Source: Bostrychus sinensis
Lineage: Eukaryota; Chordata; Actinopteri; Gobiiformes; Eleotridae
Reading direction: 5' to 3'
Length of the DNA stretch: 64,000 nucleotides
Assembly (NCBI GenBank): GCA_020698575.1
Contig: CM036252.1
Coordinates: 29,651,206 to 29,715,205, forward strand
Shown: positions 11,205-22,560 of the stretch, in pieces
How the letters are laid out: each line of letters starts with the position of its first letter
Position numbering within the stretch: the first letter of the stretch is position 1
Translations under genes and position numbers: made by a program
Notes under the pieces: generated by a model
Told to the model about the DNA's origin: nothing
Database searches by the model: none
The model's input: the letters and a program-made list of their open reading frames with translations, nothing else

Positions 11205-12290
11205 CGTTTTGTAGTTTAATAAAGATTTGTAGTTCTAAAAATGTTTGTTTGAATAGTTTTGTAGTTTTAATTTAAAAAAATTGTAGTACTCATGAAGTTC
11301 TAAAAAAGTCAATAGGTTCTAATAAAGTTTTAATGTTTTAGTAAAGTTTTGTGGTTCTAAAAATGTTCTGTAGTTCTAACAATGTTTTGAAGTTTTAATA
11401 ATTAAATGTAGCACTAATGAAGTTGTGAAGTTCTAATAGTTATAGGTTCTAATAAAGCTATATGGTTTAGTAAAGTTGTGTAGTTTTGATAACAATTTGT
11501 AGTTCTAAACTGTTTTGCAGTTTTAAAAGTTTTGTAGTTCTAATAAAGTTTTGTAGTTTTAATAAAGATTTGTAAGCTCTAATACAGTTTTGTAGTTTTA
11601 ATAGATTTGTAGTTCTAGTATTGATTTGTAGTTTTAATAAGGTAGTTTTAATTATGTTTTGTAGTTTTATTAAAGATTTTTTGTTCTAACACTGCTTTGT
11701 AGTTTTAATAAGATTTGCAGTTCTAATACAGAGCTGTAGTTTTTTGTAGCAGTAGATTTGTAGTTTTAATAGATATTTATAATTCTACAAATTTGCAGGT
11801 GTAATTATGTTTTGTAGTTTTATTAAAGATTTGTAGTTTAAAAAAGGATAAATTTTGTAGTTTTAATAAAGATTTGTAGTTCTAATACAGATTTGTAGTT
11901 TTAATTAGGCTTAGTAGTTTTAATAAAGATTTGTAGTTCTAGCACTGATTTGTAGTTTTAATAAGGTAGTTTTAATTATGTTTTGTAGTTTTAATAATAA
12001 TAATAATTTGTAGTTCTAATACAGATTTGTAGTTTTAATACATTTGTAGTTCTAGTATTGATTTGTAGTTTTAATAAGGTAGTTTTAATTATGTTTTGTA
12101 GTTTTAGTAATAATAATGATTTGTAATTCTAATACAGTTTTGTAGTTTTAATAGATTTGTAGTTCTAGTATTGATTTGTAGTTTCAATAAGGTAGTTTTA
12201 ATTATGTTTTGTAGTTTTAATAATAATAATGATCTGTATTTCTAATACAGATTTGTAGTTTTTATTACGTTTAGTAGTTTTAATATGAGC
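11205..12290 (+). repeat. TTTGTAGTTTTAATAAAG minisatellite with 113-bp higher order
   Basis: More than 1 kb of degenerate ~20-bp units around TTTGTAGTT(C/T)TAATA. Within it TCTAGTATTGATTTGTAGTT or its near match starts at 11614, 11938, 12051 and 12164. The last three are spaced exactly 113 bp, showing larger units duplicated after the short unit had diverged. Confidence 0.93.
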
Positions 12291-12589
12291 ATTTATATTA
12301 ATATCATGTAAAAAATTATACTACAGTATAAATTATGACCAACGATATGTTCAACTATAGATATGTTTTCTTAATTTACTTAATTACTAAATTACTTTTC
12401 TGATTGTATAGTTATTTTAAAATGAGTGCACAGGGAAATAAAAAAAAAAAAAAAGAAATTTATAAAATCCAATATGAATGTCAAAATAACTAAAGCCCAG
12501 TCCTGGAGAGCCAGACTGAAATGTGATAAGTCTGCAGTAAACACATGATGGTATTCCCCTATTGTTATGTAATCTCTATCAAAACACTC

Positions 12590-12760
12590 TGAAGCCAGGA
12601 TGTGGGCTGAACCGTGTGACTCCCGATCACCTGACCGCCTGTGACGGCGGCCATCTTTGTCCTCACTGCCTTGGCACTGGCACTGGTGTCACCCGAGGTA
12701 ACGCTAGCTGGCCGTCTCACTCGGCCAATCAAACAGCAGGAATCCACTTATTACAGGGAA
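12590..12760. promoter_or_regulatory. GC-richer single-copy-looking island
   Basis: CpG-bearing stretch (GTGACGGCGGCCATCTTTGT; GGCGGCCATCTT resembles a YY1 site) within AT-rich intron, with no repeat relatives seen in the window. Regulatory role is inference only. Confidence 0.25.
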
Positions 12761-13750
12761 CTGGATCTATTTTGAAGTTTCCGTTTTCTGCCATGCTATT
12801 TATTTTGTTTCATATCTGCACAAAAACTGAAAGAGAGTTGTGGGGTAGATTCTGGCTTTGTCTGGGTGAGATCCTGAGGCAGCGGGTTTGACATCATAAA
12901 GGAATGCATGACAAGAGCTACTGTTGTCTGCTCTGTGTGTGGAGGAAACACAATTCTCGCAGAATCTACTGAAAATTCTGCACCGAAGTCTGATAAAACC
13001 ATACAAACTTACTCTATATCACTGCATGTTGCTAAATTTACAAAAGCCTTTTCTTTTTTGCATAACATTGCAACAGTGGTATTGAATTGCAATTACAAAA
13101 CATAGAAAACCATTTTTAAATACAGCCGCAGTAAAGGCCGCATCCCAGTTATCCAACCTCCGAGCACAACAGGAACACTGCAATATTTTGAAGAAGCTGC
13201 TCAAAGCTAATGGACAACACAACATTCCAACACTGAACTAAATAAAAAGACTGTAGCTTCATTCAAATTTTAAAAAAAAATCTCACCACATCATCAGCTC
13301 CTAGCCTGCTGTACGTATTCATTTGTCAAAAACAATTTCCTCAAGCAACCCTCTATTTTATAAAGGCATGGGACTGGCACAAAGAGACTCAAAGGTTAGA
13401 AGACACGTTTATGCCATGTCAGACCATAAATATTTGAATTTTGTGCAAAAAGAAAAACAGAGTACATGAATTAAGGCAGAGGTGTGGCATAGGTTTTGCT
13501 CTGGATGCCCTCTCGTAATCCCCATTTATCCAGCCTTGATATAATAATTTAATATAACTGAAATGTCCACATAGTTTGGATGCACGCTAAAGCAACAGCA
13601 GGGTTTCACCTAATTATATTGAGTCATTGGGGGCATATTTTGAAGACCATTTCAGATCCACCGAGATGTGATTTTTAAATGTATTTATTTTTGTTTGTTT
13701 TATTTACATTTATTTATTTTTGTATTAATTTATTCTTATTTTAAATTTTT
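12761..13750. other. Intronic DNA, nothing recognised
   Basis: Short overlapping ORFs on both strands at 12796-13225 lack coding character. Confidence 0.4.
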
Positions 13751-13751
13751 T

Positions 13752-13921
13752 AGTGGGTTAAGCATTCGCCCAGCAAACAGAGGGTGGCTGGTTCGTACTG
13801 TTGTGTCCCTGGGCAAGACACTTCACAGTCAATGTATGTGGCTGGTTGCGACAGGAAGGGCATCTGGCGTAAAAACCTGTCAAATCACCATGTAACTGGT
13901 CCATTGTGGCAACCCTGAATA
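13752..13921 (+). mobile_element. SINE copy (GGAAGGGCATCTGGC type)
   Basis: Begins AGTGGGTTAAGCATTCGCCC with a degenerate B box GGCTGGTTCGTAC, then ACAGGAAGGGCATCTGGCGT, AAAAACCTG and a TGGCAACCCTGAATAGAAAG end, then an A-rich tail. A second copy is at 24497. Confidence 0.75.
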
Positions 13922-14172
13922 GAAAGGGGAAAAAAACAAAAGAAAAGAGGGAAAAAAAGTATATAAATTATATAAATTATGTATAAATGGGGGAAGTTGT
14001 ATAGTTCAGTTTTAGAATATGGGGGACAAAATGAATGGAAAACATTGCACAGGATAAATGATTGCTGCCAAAATTGCCTCAATTGAGTTTAAATAAACAA
14101 ACAAAAAACCAAACAATCTAGGCCTAAGTTAGTTTACTTACTGTGCAGGAATAAGAACATAAAACCAGACCA

Positions 14173-14232
14173 TGATTGAACCTCTTTGCTGAGAAGCAGG
14201 CGAGCTAACCACTCTGCCAACATGCACCCCAC
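14173..14232 (-). mobile_element. V-SINE head fragment
   Basis: On the minus strand: GTTGGCAGAGTGGTTAGCTC and GCTTCTCAGCAAAGAGGTTCA, the tRNA-like head of the family seen complete at 46089 and 58884. Confidence 0.6.
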
Positions 14233-14409
14233 AATGTAAGCAATGGCACGGCACCTATTGCACAAACACAATTAATAATAATCTAAAACCAGAAGTGTAC
14301 AAAACCAATCCTGAAATCTATCAAATGGTCAATAACTGTGTCACATTGTCACTTTATCCTCTGGCTTTTTAGTTTTGACTTTAACACAGCTGTTCTAAAT
14401 TGAATTTTG

Positions 14410-14720
14410 ACAATTAATCCTGCCATGATTGAGTTTCCCGGGGCTTATACTCTGAACCGCGGCTCACACGTCCATCACAAAACCTTCTCATCGACTTTAT
14501 CCCAGCAGAACGAGGCGGAAAAACAATACACGACCCGAAAGTAGCCCAGGGCCCAAACATAAGCCGCTCCTCAGTGAGTGCAAAAAACCCACTCATTTAA
14601 ACCTGCCGCACCAAATCAATGTGAGTCCATCTGAGGCTGAGTCAGTGTTTGGGTCAGTTCTGCTGGGCCCGAGGGACAGAGGAGGTGTGCTCCGACAACC
14701 CCCAATCTCTGTAACACCAG
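14410..14720. promoter_or_regulatory. GC-richer island with GCTGAGTCA motif
   Basis: Single-copy-looking stretch with CpGs and GCTGAGTCA at 14636-14644, a core shared by AP-1 and Maf/NF-E2 sites. Candidate intronic enhancer, inference only. Confidence 0.3.
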
Positions 14721-14864
14721 AAAACAACAGGCCACAGACAGTTACCCATATTTACAGACATACATTTTGTTCAATTGCTATGTTGGTAGTTATGTAAAAT
14801 GAAATTAGAGTGAGATAAAGAGTCGACAAGAATGCAAATGCCATGGTTTTATATTGGCACTATC

Positions 14865-15015
14865 TCACAGTGGTAAAAAAATATATATAGTGCCCAGATC
14901 TAGATTCAAACCAGGGATCTTTGAGTTGCTCTCTCTCACAAAAGTCTTACATGTCACAATGATTAAAAACATACAAAAACTAACGTTCCTCTACTGACCT
15001 CTTGTGGTTGGAGTT
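14865..15015 (-). mobile_element. Arg-tRNA-like SINE, diverged copy
   Basis: CACTATCTCACAGTGGTAAA, a degenerate B box TCAAACCAGGGATC, and then CTACTGACCTCTTGTGGTTG, the module shared by the loci near 19225, 33340 and 38155. Confidence 0.55.
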
Positions 15016-15284
15016 AGTATTTTTAGCCCTATTTTGCAATGGCTAAAGAGCTTTAAACACTCCTGGATACAGGCCGTGCTCCACATCCACAACAAAAACA
15101 GTTATTTCTTGCCCAATTACTGCCCTTAATTAAATTTATTGTTTTGTTTTTTTCCGTTACAGACCAACTGAGAGTCACTGTTCTAAATTTTGGCAAAAAA
15201 TGCAATTATTAAGATGGTATATTCAATTCAAGAGTGCGAACTAGTGTTAGTTAAGCTACAAAGCAAAACCGACACAATGAGTCT

Positions 15285-15914
15285 TTAAATATTATGGTTT
15301 CTTAAATACTTTTGGACACCTTTGTATTAGAATTTCATGTTTTATAACTTTAAATAATGTATATGGGGCGGCAGTAGCTCAGTTGGTAGAGCCGCTTGTC
15401 CACTAACCAGAAGGTTGGCGGTTCAAACCCCACTCCCACCGTTGCATACTGTTGTTGTGTCCTTGAGCAAGACACTTAACCCACCTTGCCTCCAGTGTCT
15501 GTGCACACTGGTGTATGAATGTGAGTGTGAATGGGTGAAGCTTTGAGTACCCATGAAGGTAGAAAAGCGCTATATACAATTTATATGTATGGAAAATTCT
15601 TATGTTGAGGAGCTGTTACTTTGCAGAGAACGCTGGCAACAGTGGAGAATGGGCGGAGCATAAAATGGCTATTTAGCATGCCTATTAGCATAGCGCTACC
15701 CGCTCAGGAGCACTTCCTGATTGCGGAGGTCTCTGTCGAGCCGTGAGACCAAGCGTTTCAGCTCATTGAAAAGGGGACGGCCTCAGCAAACAGGAATACT
15801 CAAACATGCGTGAATAAAACAAAATACAACTCCAGGTATGTTTTTGTGGTGGAAACATTATGACATGGTTAAAAGTGCAAAATAAGTTGATTTAGCATAA
15901 TAGTGGACCTTTAA
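15285..15914 (+). mobile_element. TTAA-type element, copy split by a SINE
   Basis: Pieces on each side of the SINE match 21493-22039, including TTTTGGACACCTTTGTATTAG, GGAGCTGTTACTTTGCAGAG, CATAAAATGGCTATTTAGCA and GTGGACCTTTAA. TTAA occurs at both ends (15285-15288 and 15911-15914). Confidence 0.75.
15365..15585 (+). mobile_element. tRNA-derived SINE, near full length, inside the TTAA element
   Basis: GGGGCGGCAGTAGCTCAGTT carries an A box and GGCGGTTCAAACCCC a B box. A body with TGTCCTTGAGCAAGACACTT follows, with an AGAAAAGCGCTATATA 3' end. It interrupts AATAATGTATAT/GTATGG of the host element, so it is younger than that copy. It is not a functional tRNA gene: the fold is incomplete and the sequence continues as SINE body. 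Confidence 0.85.
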
Positions 15915-17055
15915 GCAATTCCTGCATCCAGACGTTGTTCTGGATCCATATCAAAAAACAATTATTAACCTTGCCTGAAAATTTCTAAATGCAACCATTA
16001 CTTTTTGAGAAATGAGTAACAAAGTGCAAAGTGTGTGTGAAAGGTTAGTCATTGTGTGTGTTCTGTTGACTGCTAATTTAAAACTTCATTCGAAATGCAC
16101 TATTATTGAGCCAGAAAGTGTTGTCACCACATAGAACAGAAACAAAGATGCCCATTTTAAGACTTAGCTCAATTTTGCCAACATATGCATCAATGACAAA
16201 ACATCCAATTTTGAGTGTCCGTAGCATCAGACATTACTAAAATGTATTTATTTGAAGACAAAGTATTTTATAGTTCTTCTACCATGGATCTATCAAGACA
16301 TAGTAACAATGCAGTTAGTTTTTTGAGACTTGTACTTTAAATTTAGATTCAAAAGTCAAAAATGTCATCTGGTGTGTCTGTGCTATGTCTGACTTTAATA
16401 ATAACAGCACATATATAAATTAAGTGCAAACTAAAATGCTAATTTGTAAACCATGAATATGTAAAGTGTTTGCATTATTTTTAAACAAGTTCTGCTTCAA
16501 AACATTTGTCTGTAAAAAAGGGTATCATATGGAGTGATGCTAGTATTTAGATTTTTTAAATGGGTTATAGTTTTACTATTGTTATGATAAAGAAATTTCA
16601 ATCATTCAGAAAGCTGCAAAAATGTCTCTATAATAATCTACAATGTTATTGTTTTCTAATTTGACTAAAAATTGCAGTGACGTGGAAATCACAAAATGTG
16701 GCAACCAGTTGTCTTTTGGTGTGATGTAGTTTTACTGAAAAATAATGATGTTACTCTAATCATTTTATTGAATTCTTAAAGTCTTCTCTGAGTCTGATGA
16801 CATGTTAAGTATTTGGTAGCCTTTTGAAACAAGCCAGAAGTTAGCTTTGAGGGCAAGAAGTCATATGGTGTAACCACTATTATCATATGGAGTGACGTCA
16901 AACCACATGACCCACACTTAGATTTTCAACAGATATCTATAAATAAATCTTAGTTTTAGCAAATATATTGTATATAATAATACTATAAGATATAATATAT
17001 TTTTGCCGTTCAACAGCACTATATACTATACTGTATGTTTGCATCCATTCTCAGG
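15915..17055. other. AT-rich intronic DNA, nothing recognised
   Basis: No reading frame of note and no repeat family shared with the rest of the window was noticed. Confidence 0.45.
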
Positions 17056-17059
17056 ATTG

Positions 17060-17340
17060 ACTCCATGTTTTGGTCACATCCATCCAGCCTCATGAAGAGG
17101 GAAGTGGGATTTTCTCAAACAGGCCCTGATCTCTGGCTCTAGTTCTTGTCCGGCACAGTAAAAACACGACACGGTCAGTCACCCCTATTTCCGGCTCCAG
17201 GACATGACGCAGACAGCGTTCGATTAGCCTCGAGCGGCACGGTGCTTCCTCAAAAATAACACAAAACAAGAGGGAAAAGTGCAGAAGATTGGCTGTTCCG
17301 TGTTACTGTGCACGATAAGCAGAGAGTGTATAAGGAAGTG
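17060..17340. promoter_or_regulatory. GC-richer single-copy-looking island
   Basis: CpG-containing stretch (TTGTCCGGCACAG, GACATGACGCAGACAGCGTT, CCTCGAGCGGCACGGTGC) within AT-rich intron. TGACGCAGA resembles an AP-1/CRE half site. Inference only. Confidence 0.28.
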
Positions 17341-17584
17341 GGGTTGAGAGGGTTCACTTAGGCAGAAACTGTGTTGTTGAAAACTGCATTTATTCAAGTT
17401 CTTGGATGTTATTATGCTTCAATATAAACAGCAATATGAACAGTGAATGTAAAGTTTATTCAAAAGCCAGGGTAGCCCTGAATTTGGAACATCTTATTCA
17501 CTGTCTTCAAATAAAAGTTGATAATGTTTTTGCCAAAGTTTACCTAATGAATGTTAAGCAATAAAAACAAAAACTGCAGGCCTC

Positions 17585-17708
17585 CACTCTGGCACTGGCC
17601 CTCTTTCTCACAATGGTAAAGATTCAGTGGCCAGACATGGGCTTGAACCTAAGATCCAGTAGTTCAGGGGTAAATGCTCTATCCATTACGCCACAAAGCC
17701 ACAAAACC
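17585..17708 (-). mobile_element. Arg-tRNA-like SINE, best preserved head
   Basis: Read on the minus strand, TGGCGTAATGG (17683-17693) fits the pol III A box and GGTTCAAGCCC (17639-17649) the B box. The surrounding GTGGCGTAATGGATAGAGC resembles an arginine tRNA start. The head is followed by AATCTTTACCATTGTGAGA. It lacks the continuous stems of a real tRNA, so it is a SINE. Similar copies are listed elsewhere in this intron. Confidence 0.75.
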
Positions 17709-17710
17709 CT

Positions 17711-18295
17711 ACTTACCAATGTTCTTTACTCAGGCACTAACATTAAACACTTGTTCTGGTTCTCTAATATAAACATTTAGTGACATTTAGCATGTAGCCT
17801 TTAGCTTATGTAGTGCTAACTACTCCATACATTACATACAGTGGCAAAATATTGAGCCACTTGCTACTCAGCCACTATCATTACACATTTGGTCTGGTTC
17901 TGTAACGCAAAAATTCAATGACTTTTAGCACGTAGCCTTTATCTTATGTAGTGCTAACTGCTCCAATAAATACAATATGGAACCACTTGCTAGTGTTCTC
18001 TACCCAGGCATTAACACAAAACACTTTTTTTGGTTCTGTAAAACAAGAATTAAGTGACTTTTAGCATGTAGCCTTTAGCAAATGGAGTGATAACTGCTCT
18101 TCTAAATATAATGGCTTAAAATTGTGTTACTTGCTCATTTTCTTTACTCTGGCACTGACACTAAACACTTTTCTGTAACACAAGTTTTCAGTGACTTTTG
18201 GTAAGTAGCCTTTAGCTTATGTAGCGCTAACTGTTAATATAAATACAATGGCAAAAAAATTGAGACACTTGCTAATGTTCTCTGTAACAAAATAT
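17711..18295 (+). repeat. Degenerate ~145-bp tandem satellite, about four units
   Basis: Units start with ACTTGCTA(A/G)TGTTCTCT(A)CCCAGGCA-type text at 17711, 17859, 17984, 18131 and 18267. Each contains GTGACTTTTAGCATGTAGCC and GTGCTAACTGCTCC. Units differ by substitutions and indels. Confidence 0.8.
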
Positions 18296-18299
18296 AAAA

Positions 18300-18508
18300 G
18301 GCCCATTCAAATAATAATTTTAGCAGTTTCACCTAATTTTCCTCAGTAAATGAGACACTTGAGCTTGTTTTTGTTTTGTTTTCATAAAAAGTTTCATATG
18401 AAAATATAGCAAATGTTTACATCAAATGAGAAAATCTTTCAAAGTATCCTCTGAAAAGTGCTCACGTACCCCTGGGGGTCCCTGTACCCCTGGTTGGGAA
18501 ACACTGCT
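18300..18508. mobile_element. Fragment ending in a hAT-type terminus
   Basis: GTACCCCTGGTTGGGAAACACTG (two pieces, 18484-18508) is the inverse of CAGTGTTTCCCAACCAGGGG, a common hAT end. A similar end is at 24834-24853. The opposite terminus was not found. Confidence 0.45.
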
Positions 18509-18509
18509 G

Positions 18510-19204
18510 TAACATAAGAATTTAGTGACATGTAGCCATTAGCAGGAACTGACAATGCACACATAGTCGGTGGGTTGCCATTTGCCAAAAACATATTGTT
18601 TACGCCCAATTTGCAACGGTGGCTAATGCTAATCTGTCTATTGAAACCATATTGTTGACATAATACCTATACTTTAACACAGCCAGCCTAATATTGTTTA
18701 ACACTGAGTTGAAATGCTCTGTTTTGAACCCCGGTTGAGTTGAGTGGCGAGTATTTTGGCTGGTCCACTGCGAGAGCGCTCTAAAAGCATGTCATTTGTG
18801 TGCGGTTTTAGCAGGCTGGCTCCAAAATGCACACGGAATGAGAGTGAGTATTGTGTGTGGTGATGCGTTTAAGTGAATGGGGAGCTTTGTGAACTGCCTG
18901 AAGTGTGGATCAGCCATTATCTGAAATTCCACTTTTAGCCGCGTCCCGTCCCTCCATCATATGATAACCATCAACATTCTGCACCTCTGGGACTGTGTTT
19001 GTCACCGGGCTCCCAATGCAACAGGGCCTTGTTTTTAGGAAGTGGGTTAAGTCGGTGATGTTTTTGCCTGTGTTGGGTTCGTTAGGCAGCATCTACAAAA
19101 ATAATGGTTGGATATTAACAACTTTTTAAGCAAATAATGGACCTAGGAAGAAACAAGAAATTTTTGGTGTCAATTCAAAACATAATTTGAATACAGTGAT
19201 TTTT
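18510..19204. other. Intronic DNA, nothing recognised
   Basis: Partial satellite-like words (GAATTTAGTGACATGTAGCC) at 18520-18541. The ORF at 18910-19092 is unremarkable. Confidence 0.4.
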
Positions 19205-19380
19205 TTACAAGATTTTGTACCATTGTGAGATAGGGCTACATATACTAACTTCCACCACAAGAGGTCAGGAAAGAACAAATGACTGGTTTTAGTGGATTCT
19301 TTACCATTGTGAGATATAAGGGCTTTGTGGTAAAGGATTAAGCATTTACTCCTGAACTAGAAGATTACTCATTGTGCTAA
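19205..19380 (+). mobile_element. Arg-tRNA-like SINE copy, plus strand
   Basis: In order: ACCATTGTGAGATAGGGC, CCACCACAAGAGGTCAGG, AACAAATGACTGG, TTCTTTACCATTGTGAGATA, AGGGCTTTGTGGTAAAGGAT (head) and a GAACTAGAAGATT end. The ACCATTGTGAGATA motif occurs twice, as in the copy at 47098. Confidence 0.65.
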
Positions 19381-19826
19381 ATGAGACTATATTCATATTT
19401 TTAAACCAATCTTGGTCACTTTTAGAATAGCAACACATTTTCCAACCTTAAAAATCATTATGTGACAAGGAAAAAGTTTTTAATAAGTACTCTGAAGGAT
19501 CTTTTGAACACAAACAAATTAAAAAAAGCTTTTTATTTCCTTAAACGTTTTCTATGATGCCATTTATAATAGTTGTAGGGAATCAGTGGAAACAGAGCTG
19601 TACACTTTTTTTTTTTTTTTTTGGATAAATGAATGAGAGCAGAGTGGATGTAGAGGCTTTGTTGATTGCTCAGTGCTTCCTGGAGTGGGCGGGGGTTCAT
19701 GGGAGAGGCAGAGGCTTGTGGAACCAAGCGTTTTGATGGCTCAGAATGGCAGTGCCAGAGAATAGAGGATTAGTTAAACGTGCAAATGAAGTAAAACAGA
19801 ACTACAGAAGGTTCTATACTCTAGAC

Positions 19827-20370
19827 CAGTGATTTCCAAAGTGGGGTCCAGGGCTCCCTGGTCAGCTGCGAAGGTACTGCAGGGGGTCTGCCAGAGGTCT
19901 TCATTCAGTACATAAAAATAAATTACGTTGAATTACAATTGAGTACAATTCTTATATACTTGTTTCAATATATTACTTTTAAGCTATTTTAGCCACCAAA
20001 AGTATGTGATTTAGGTAAAGTTTTTTTCATGGAAATCTATAGGGGCAAAAATGACAGAGTCTTTTGAACTGAGAAAAGTTTATTGTTGGAGGTTCGTGTG
20101 GGAATTTCTAATTTTTAAGGGCACGCACTTAACTTTGAGAATGGCTGATTCTTGGCTGGTCTGATTGTGGGACCCAATTTTATCTGTGATCATTTATTGT
20201 GCTCTAATTTTTACAGAACTATTTTCTGAGCTTTTAACCATGTTATAAAAAAGCATAACATGGGATCTTTAAACTAATGTCAATATAGCTTCAAATTTGC
20301 CGCACTTTCAAAATATTCAACTTCTCCATGGCCCATGTTTGTGTCCTGGCTGACTATTTGGGAATCACTG
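19827..20370. mobile_element. Possible hAT-like element, CAGTGATT termini
   Basis: Left CAGTGATTTCCAAAGTGGGG and right (inverted) CAGTGATTCCCAAATAGTC could be ends of one element. The 8-bp flanks CTCTAGAC and CAGTATTA do not match, so pairing is uncertain. A short deletion form of the TTAA element (CTTTTAACCATGTTAT to GGGATCTTTAA, 20222-20274) lies inside. Confidence 0.35.
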
Positions 20371-20439
20371 CAGTATTATACTATGCAGATATATACAATA
20401 ACCTAAGTATATGTAGACAAACACCGACAGTAAACAACC

Positions 20440-20690
20440 CTCAGGACGCTCCACTTCCTGTCAGAGTCAGAGCGGAGTGCATGCACAGTTCAGGCTCTTC
20501 CTGCTTCTTCCCGCCTCCCCCCTCCATCACTTCTTCCTGTCGCCCATGGCCTCTCCTAACCCCACCACACCTCCCCACCCATCACTTCTGCTAACACATG
20601 AGTCAGCCCGCTCTCTGGAGGTTCACTCACACACCAAACTTCTGCTGCTGCCAGATTTCAAAACTCTGCACTGAAGTCTGGGCAGGAAGA
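20440..20690. promoter_or_regulatory. GC-richer island with TGAGTCAGC and GGAAG boxes
   Basis: Single-copy-looking, pyrimidine-rich on the plus strand, with repeated TTCCTG (ETS-like) words and TGAGTCAGC at 20599-20607. Candidate regulatory DNA; open frames here have no protein resemblance. Confidence 0.28.
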
Positions 20691-21492
20691 AGATTGTTAA
20701 AGTAGGACTGTAAACAAACTCCTGACCTCCTGACCTCTGTGTTGTAACAGTTTACTGAAAAACAACCATTTTATTAGGGATGGGATCTTCGGGGATTTAG
20801 TGAATACATTTAATTTTGATTCAGAGCCCCCAAAATTCATGTGTTAGTACTTTTGGTGGTGTCAAATTTTACCAATAAATTTAATAACATAAGATAATAC
20901 ACTGTAAAAAAAAAAAAAAAAAAAAAAAAAGTTGCAAAAACTCAAGGCAACATGATTCCTCAGGATTTTTGAGGCCAACAAATATTTTTCTGTTCAATTT
21001 AACGTGCATATGTCTAAAAAATTTTGCTCACTGTAATTATTATCCATTATCCACAGAAAAAGAATTATAATTGATAATTATAAAAACTTAGTAAACTATA
21101 AAAAATTTAACAAAACTATTTTACAATTTTAACAACTTTTGTTGTTTTCTGAGTTAGTGAAGTTTGTGAAAAATTAAAATTAAAAAAATTGTCAGTGTTT
21201 TAAAAAAACAAAACGTATACTGTGCAAAATGACTGAAAGGATTAGCCCCCAAATCGTCCTTAGGGCCCCCAAATGTACAAGACCAGCACTGTGTATACAC
21301 CTACTCGTAAGATTTAATACTTTTAAAGCCTTGGTTTTGTCATCATTTTAAGACCTTGGGGATACCCTGATTATACAACCTAGATTAAGAACACAACAAG
21401 AGAAATATTTTTATATTTTTACTTTTGATGATTTTTCTAATCCTATCAGTTGATGAATTCTGATGTTCATTACCAATAAACCATATTAATGG
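20691..21492. other. AT-rich intronic DNA with long A tract
   Basis: A tract of about 25 at 20906-20930. GCCCCCAAATGTACAAGACC and TTAATACTTTTAAAGCCTTGG (21262-21345) are remnants of a dispersed element also seen near 43800. Confidence 0.4.
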
Positions 21493-22039
21493 TTAAAGGC
21501 CCCATATTATACTTTTTTCAGGCTTTTTGAAATAGTTTTGGACACTTTTGCATTAGTATTTCACATTTTATAACCTAAAATAATGTATATGTATGAAAAA
21601 TGTCATCTTTTGGGGAGCTGTTACTTTGATTTTGCAGAAAACGCTTGGATTAAGTGTCTGACGCCCCCTGCTGGCAACAGTAGGGAATGGACAGAGCATA
21701 AAATGGCTATTTAGCACAGCTTTTGCAACAAGATGCTAACAGATCGCTAAACAAGCTAACTGCTTCATAGTGACAATGGTTCAAGCGATGAAATTATCAG
21801 AATCGGTGACAGTGTATGGGCTTTAGGAACACTCAGGAGCAATTTCTGGTTTCAGGTGTCTACGTAGAGCTGTGAGACCTGGCGTTTTCAGCTCTGGAGA
21901 AGGGCAGGGCCTCAGCATAAAGGATTTTTCAAACATGCATGGAAAAATACTACTCCGGGTATGTTTCTGAGGTGGAAACAATATTAAAACATGGTTAAAA
22001 GCGCCAAAAAGTCAATTTAGCATAATAGGGGGCGTTTAA
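21493..22039 (+). mobile_element. TTAA-type palindromic-ended element, complete copy (547 bp)
   Basis: Ends are TTAAAGGCCCCATATTATAC and, as reverse complement of the right, TTAAACGCCCCCTATTATGC. Inverted termini bounded by TTAA on both sides suggest a piggyBac-like non-autonomous element. At least four other partial copies are in the window (2736, 15285, 26002, 63125). It has no coding capacity. The class is inferred only from the TTAA boundaries. Confidence 0.8.
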
Positions 22040-22169
22040 GTTCAATATTGTAACCAAAGGCAAAACTCATAACAAAGCTTTAAGTCAAATCAAGAGGAAA
22101 AAAAAAGATGCATATAATTATTTGAGCACACTTAAAGTAAACTCTTACCTTGTACTCTCTCTGACCTGA

Positions 22170-22560
22170 CTTTATAAAAATGTGCATCAACAACCTCCCC
22201 CCAAAACCACGTCTCTCCTTTAAAAGCAGAACAGTGATTGTCAGGACTTGCCCAGACAGTGTCCTCCTGATAAACACCATACCAACAGTATCACCACACA
22301 ACAACAACAGCAGCAACAGCAGCAACAGCAGCACAGCGGGGCCCCATCACCATGGCAACCAACCCCTGTTTGGCCCTGTTTGTGTCATCCCGAGACAACG
22401 GAGCATCAGTGGCAGACGGGACAGTCCCATATGTGAGTTGACTCAGCATTACCATGTTAGCGTTAAAGCTATGAGTGCCACTGTCAGAGGGGGCTCCGGG
22501 GCAGGGTTTTCCAAAGTCCCACACGACTGAGTGAACCTGAAGTGGCTCGACACATTCCCA
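22170..22560. promoter_or_regulatory. Single-copy-looking island with CAG/AAC run and TGACTCAGCA
   Basis: A short imperfect CAA/CAG run at 22299-22336, then CCATGGCAACC and TGACTCAGCA at 22439-22448 (AP-1/Maf type). Fairly GC-rich. Candidate regulatory element, inference only. Confidence 0.3.

Noticed and set aside
15365..15436. tRNA gene candidate from A and B boxes
   Set aside because: The sequence continues as SINE body and tail and the cloverleaf is incomplete. The same applies to 17639-17700 and 52830-52915.
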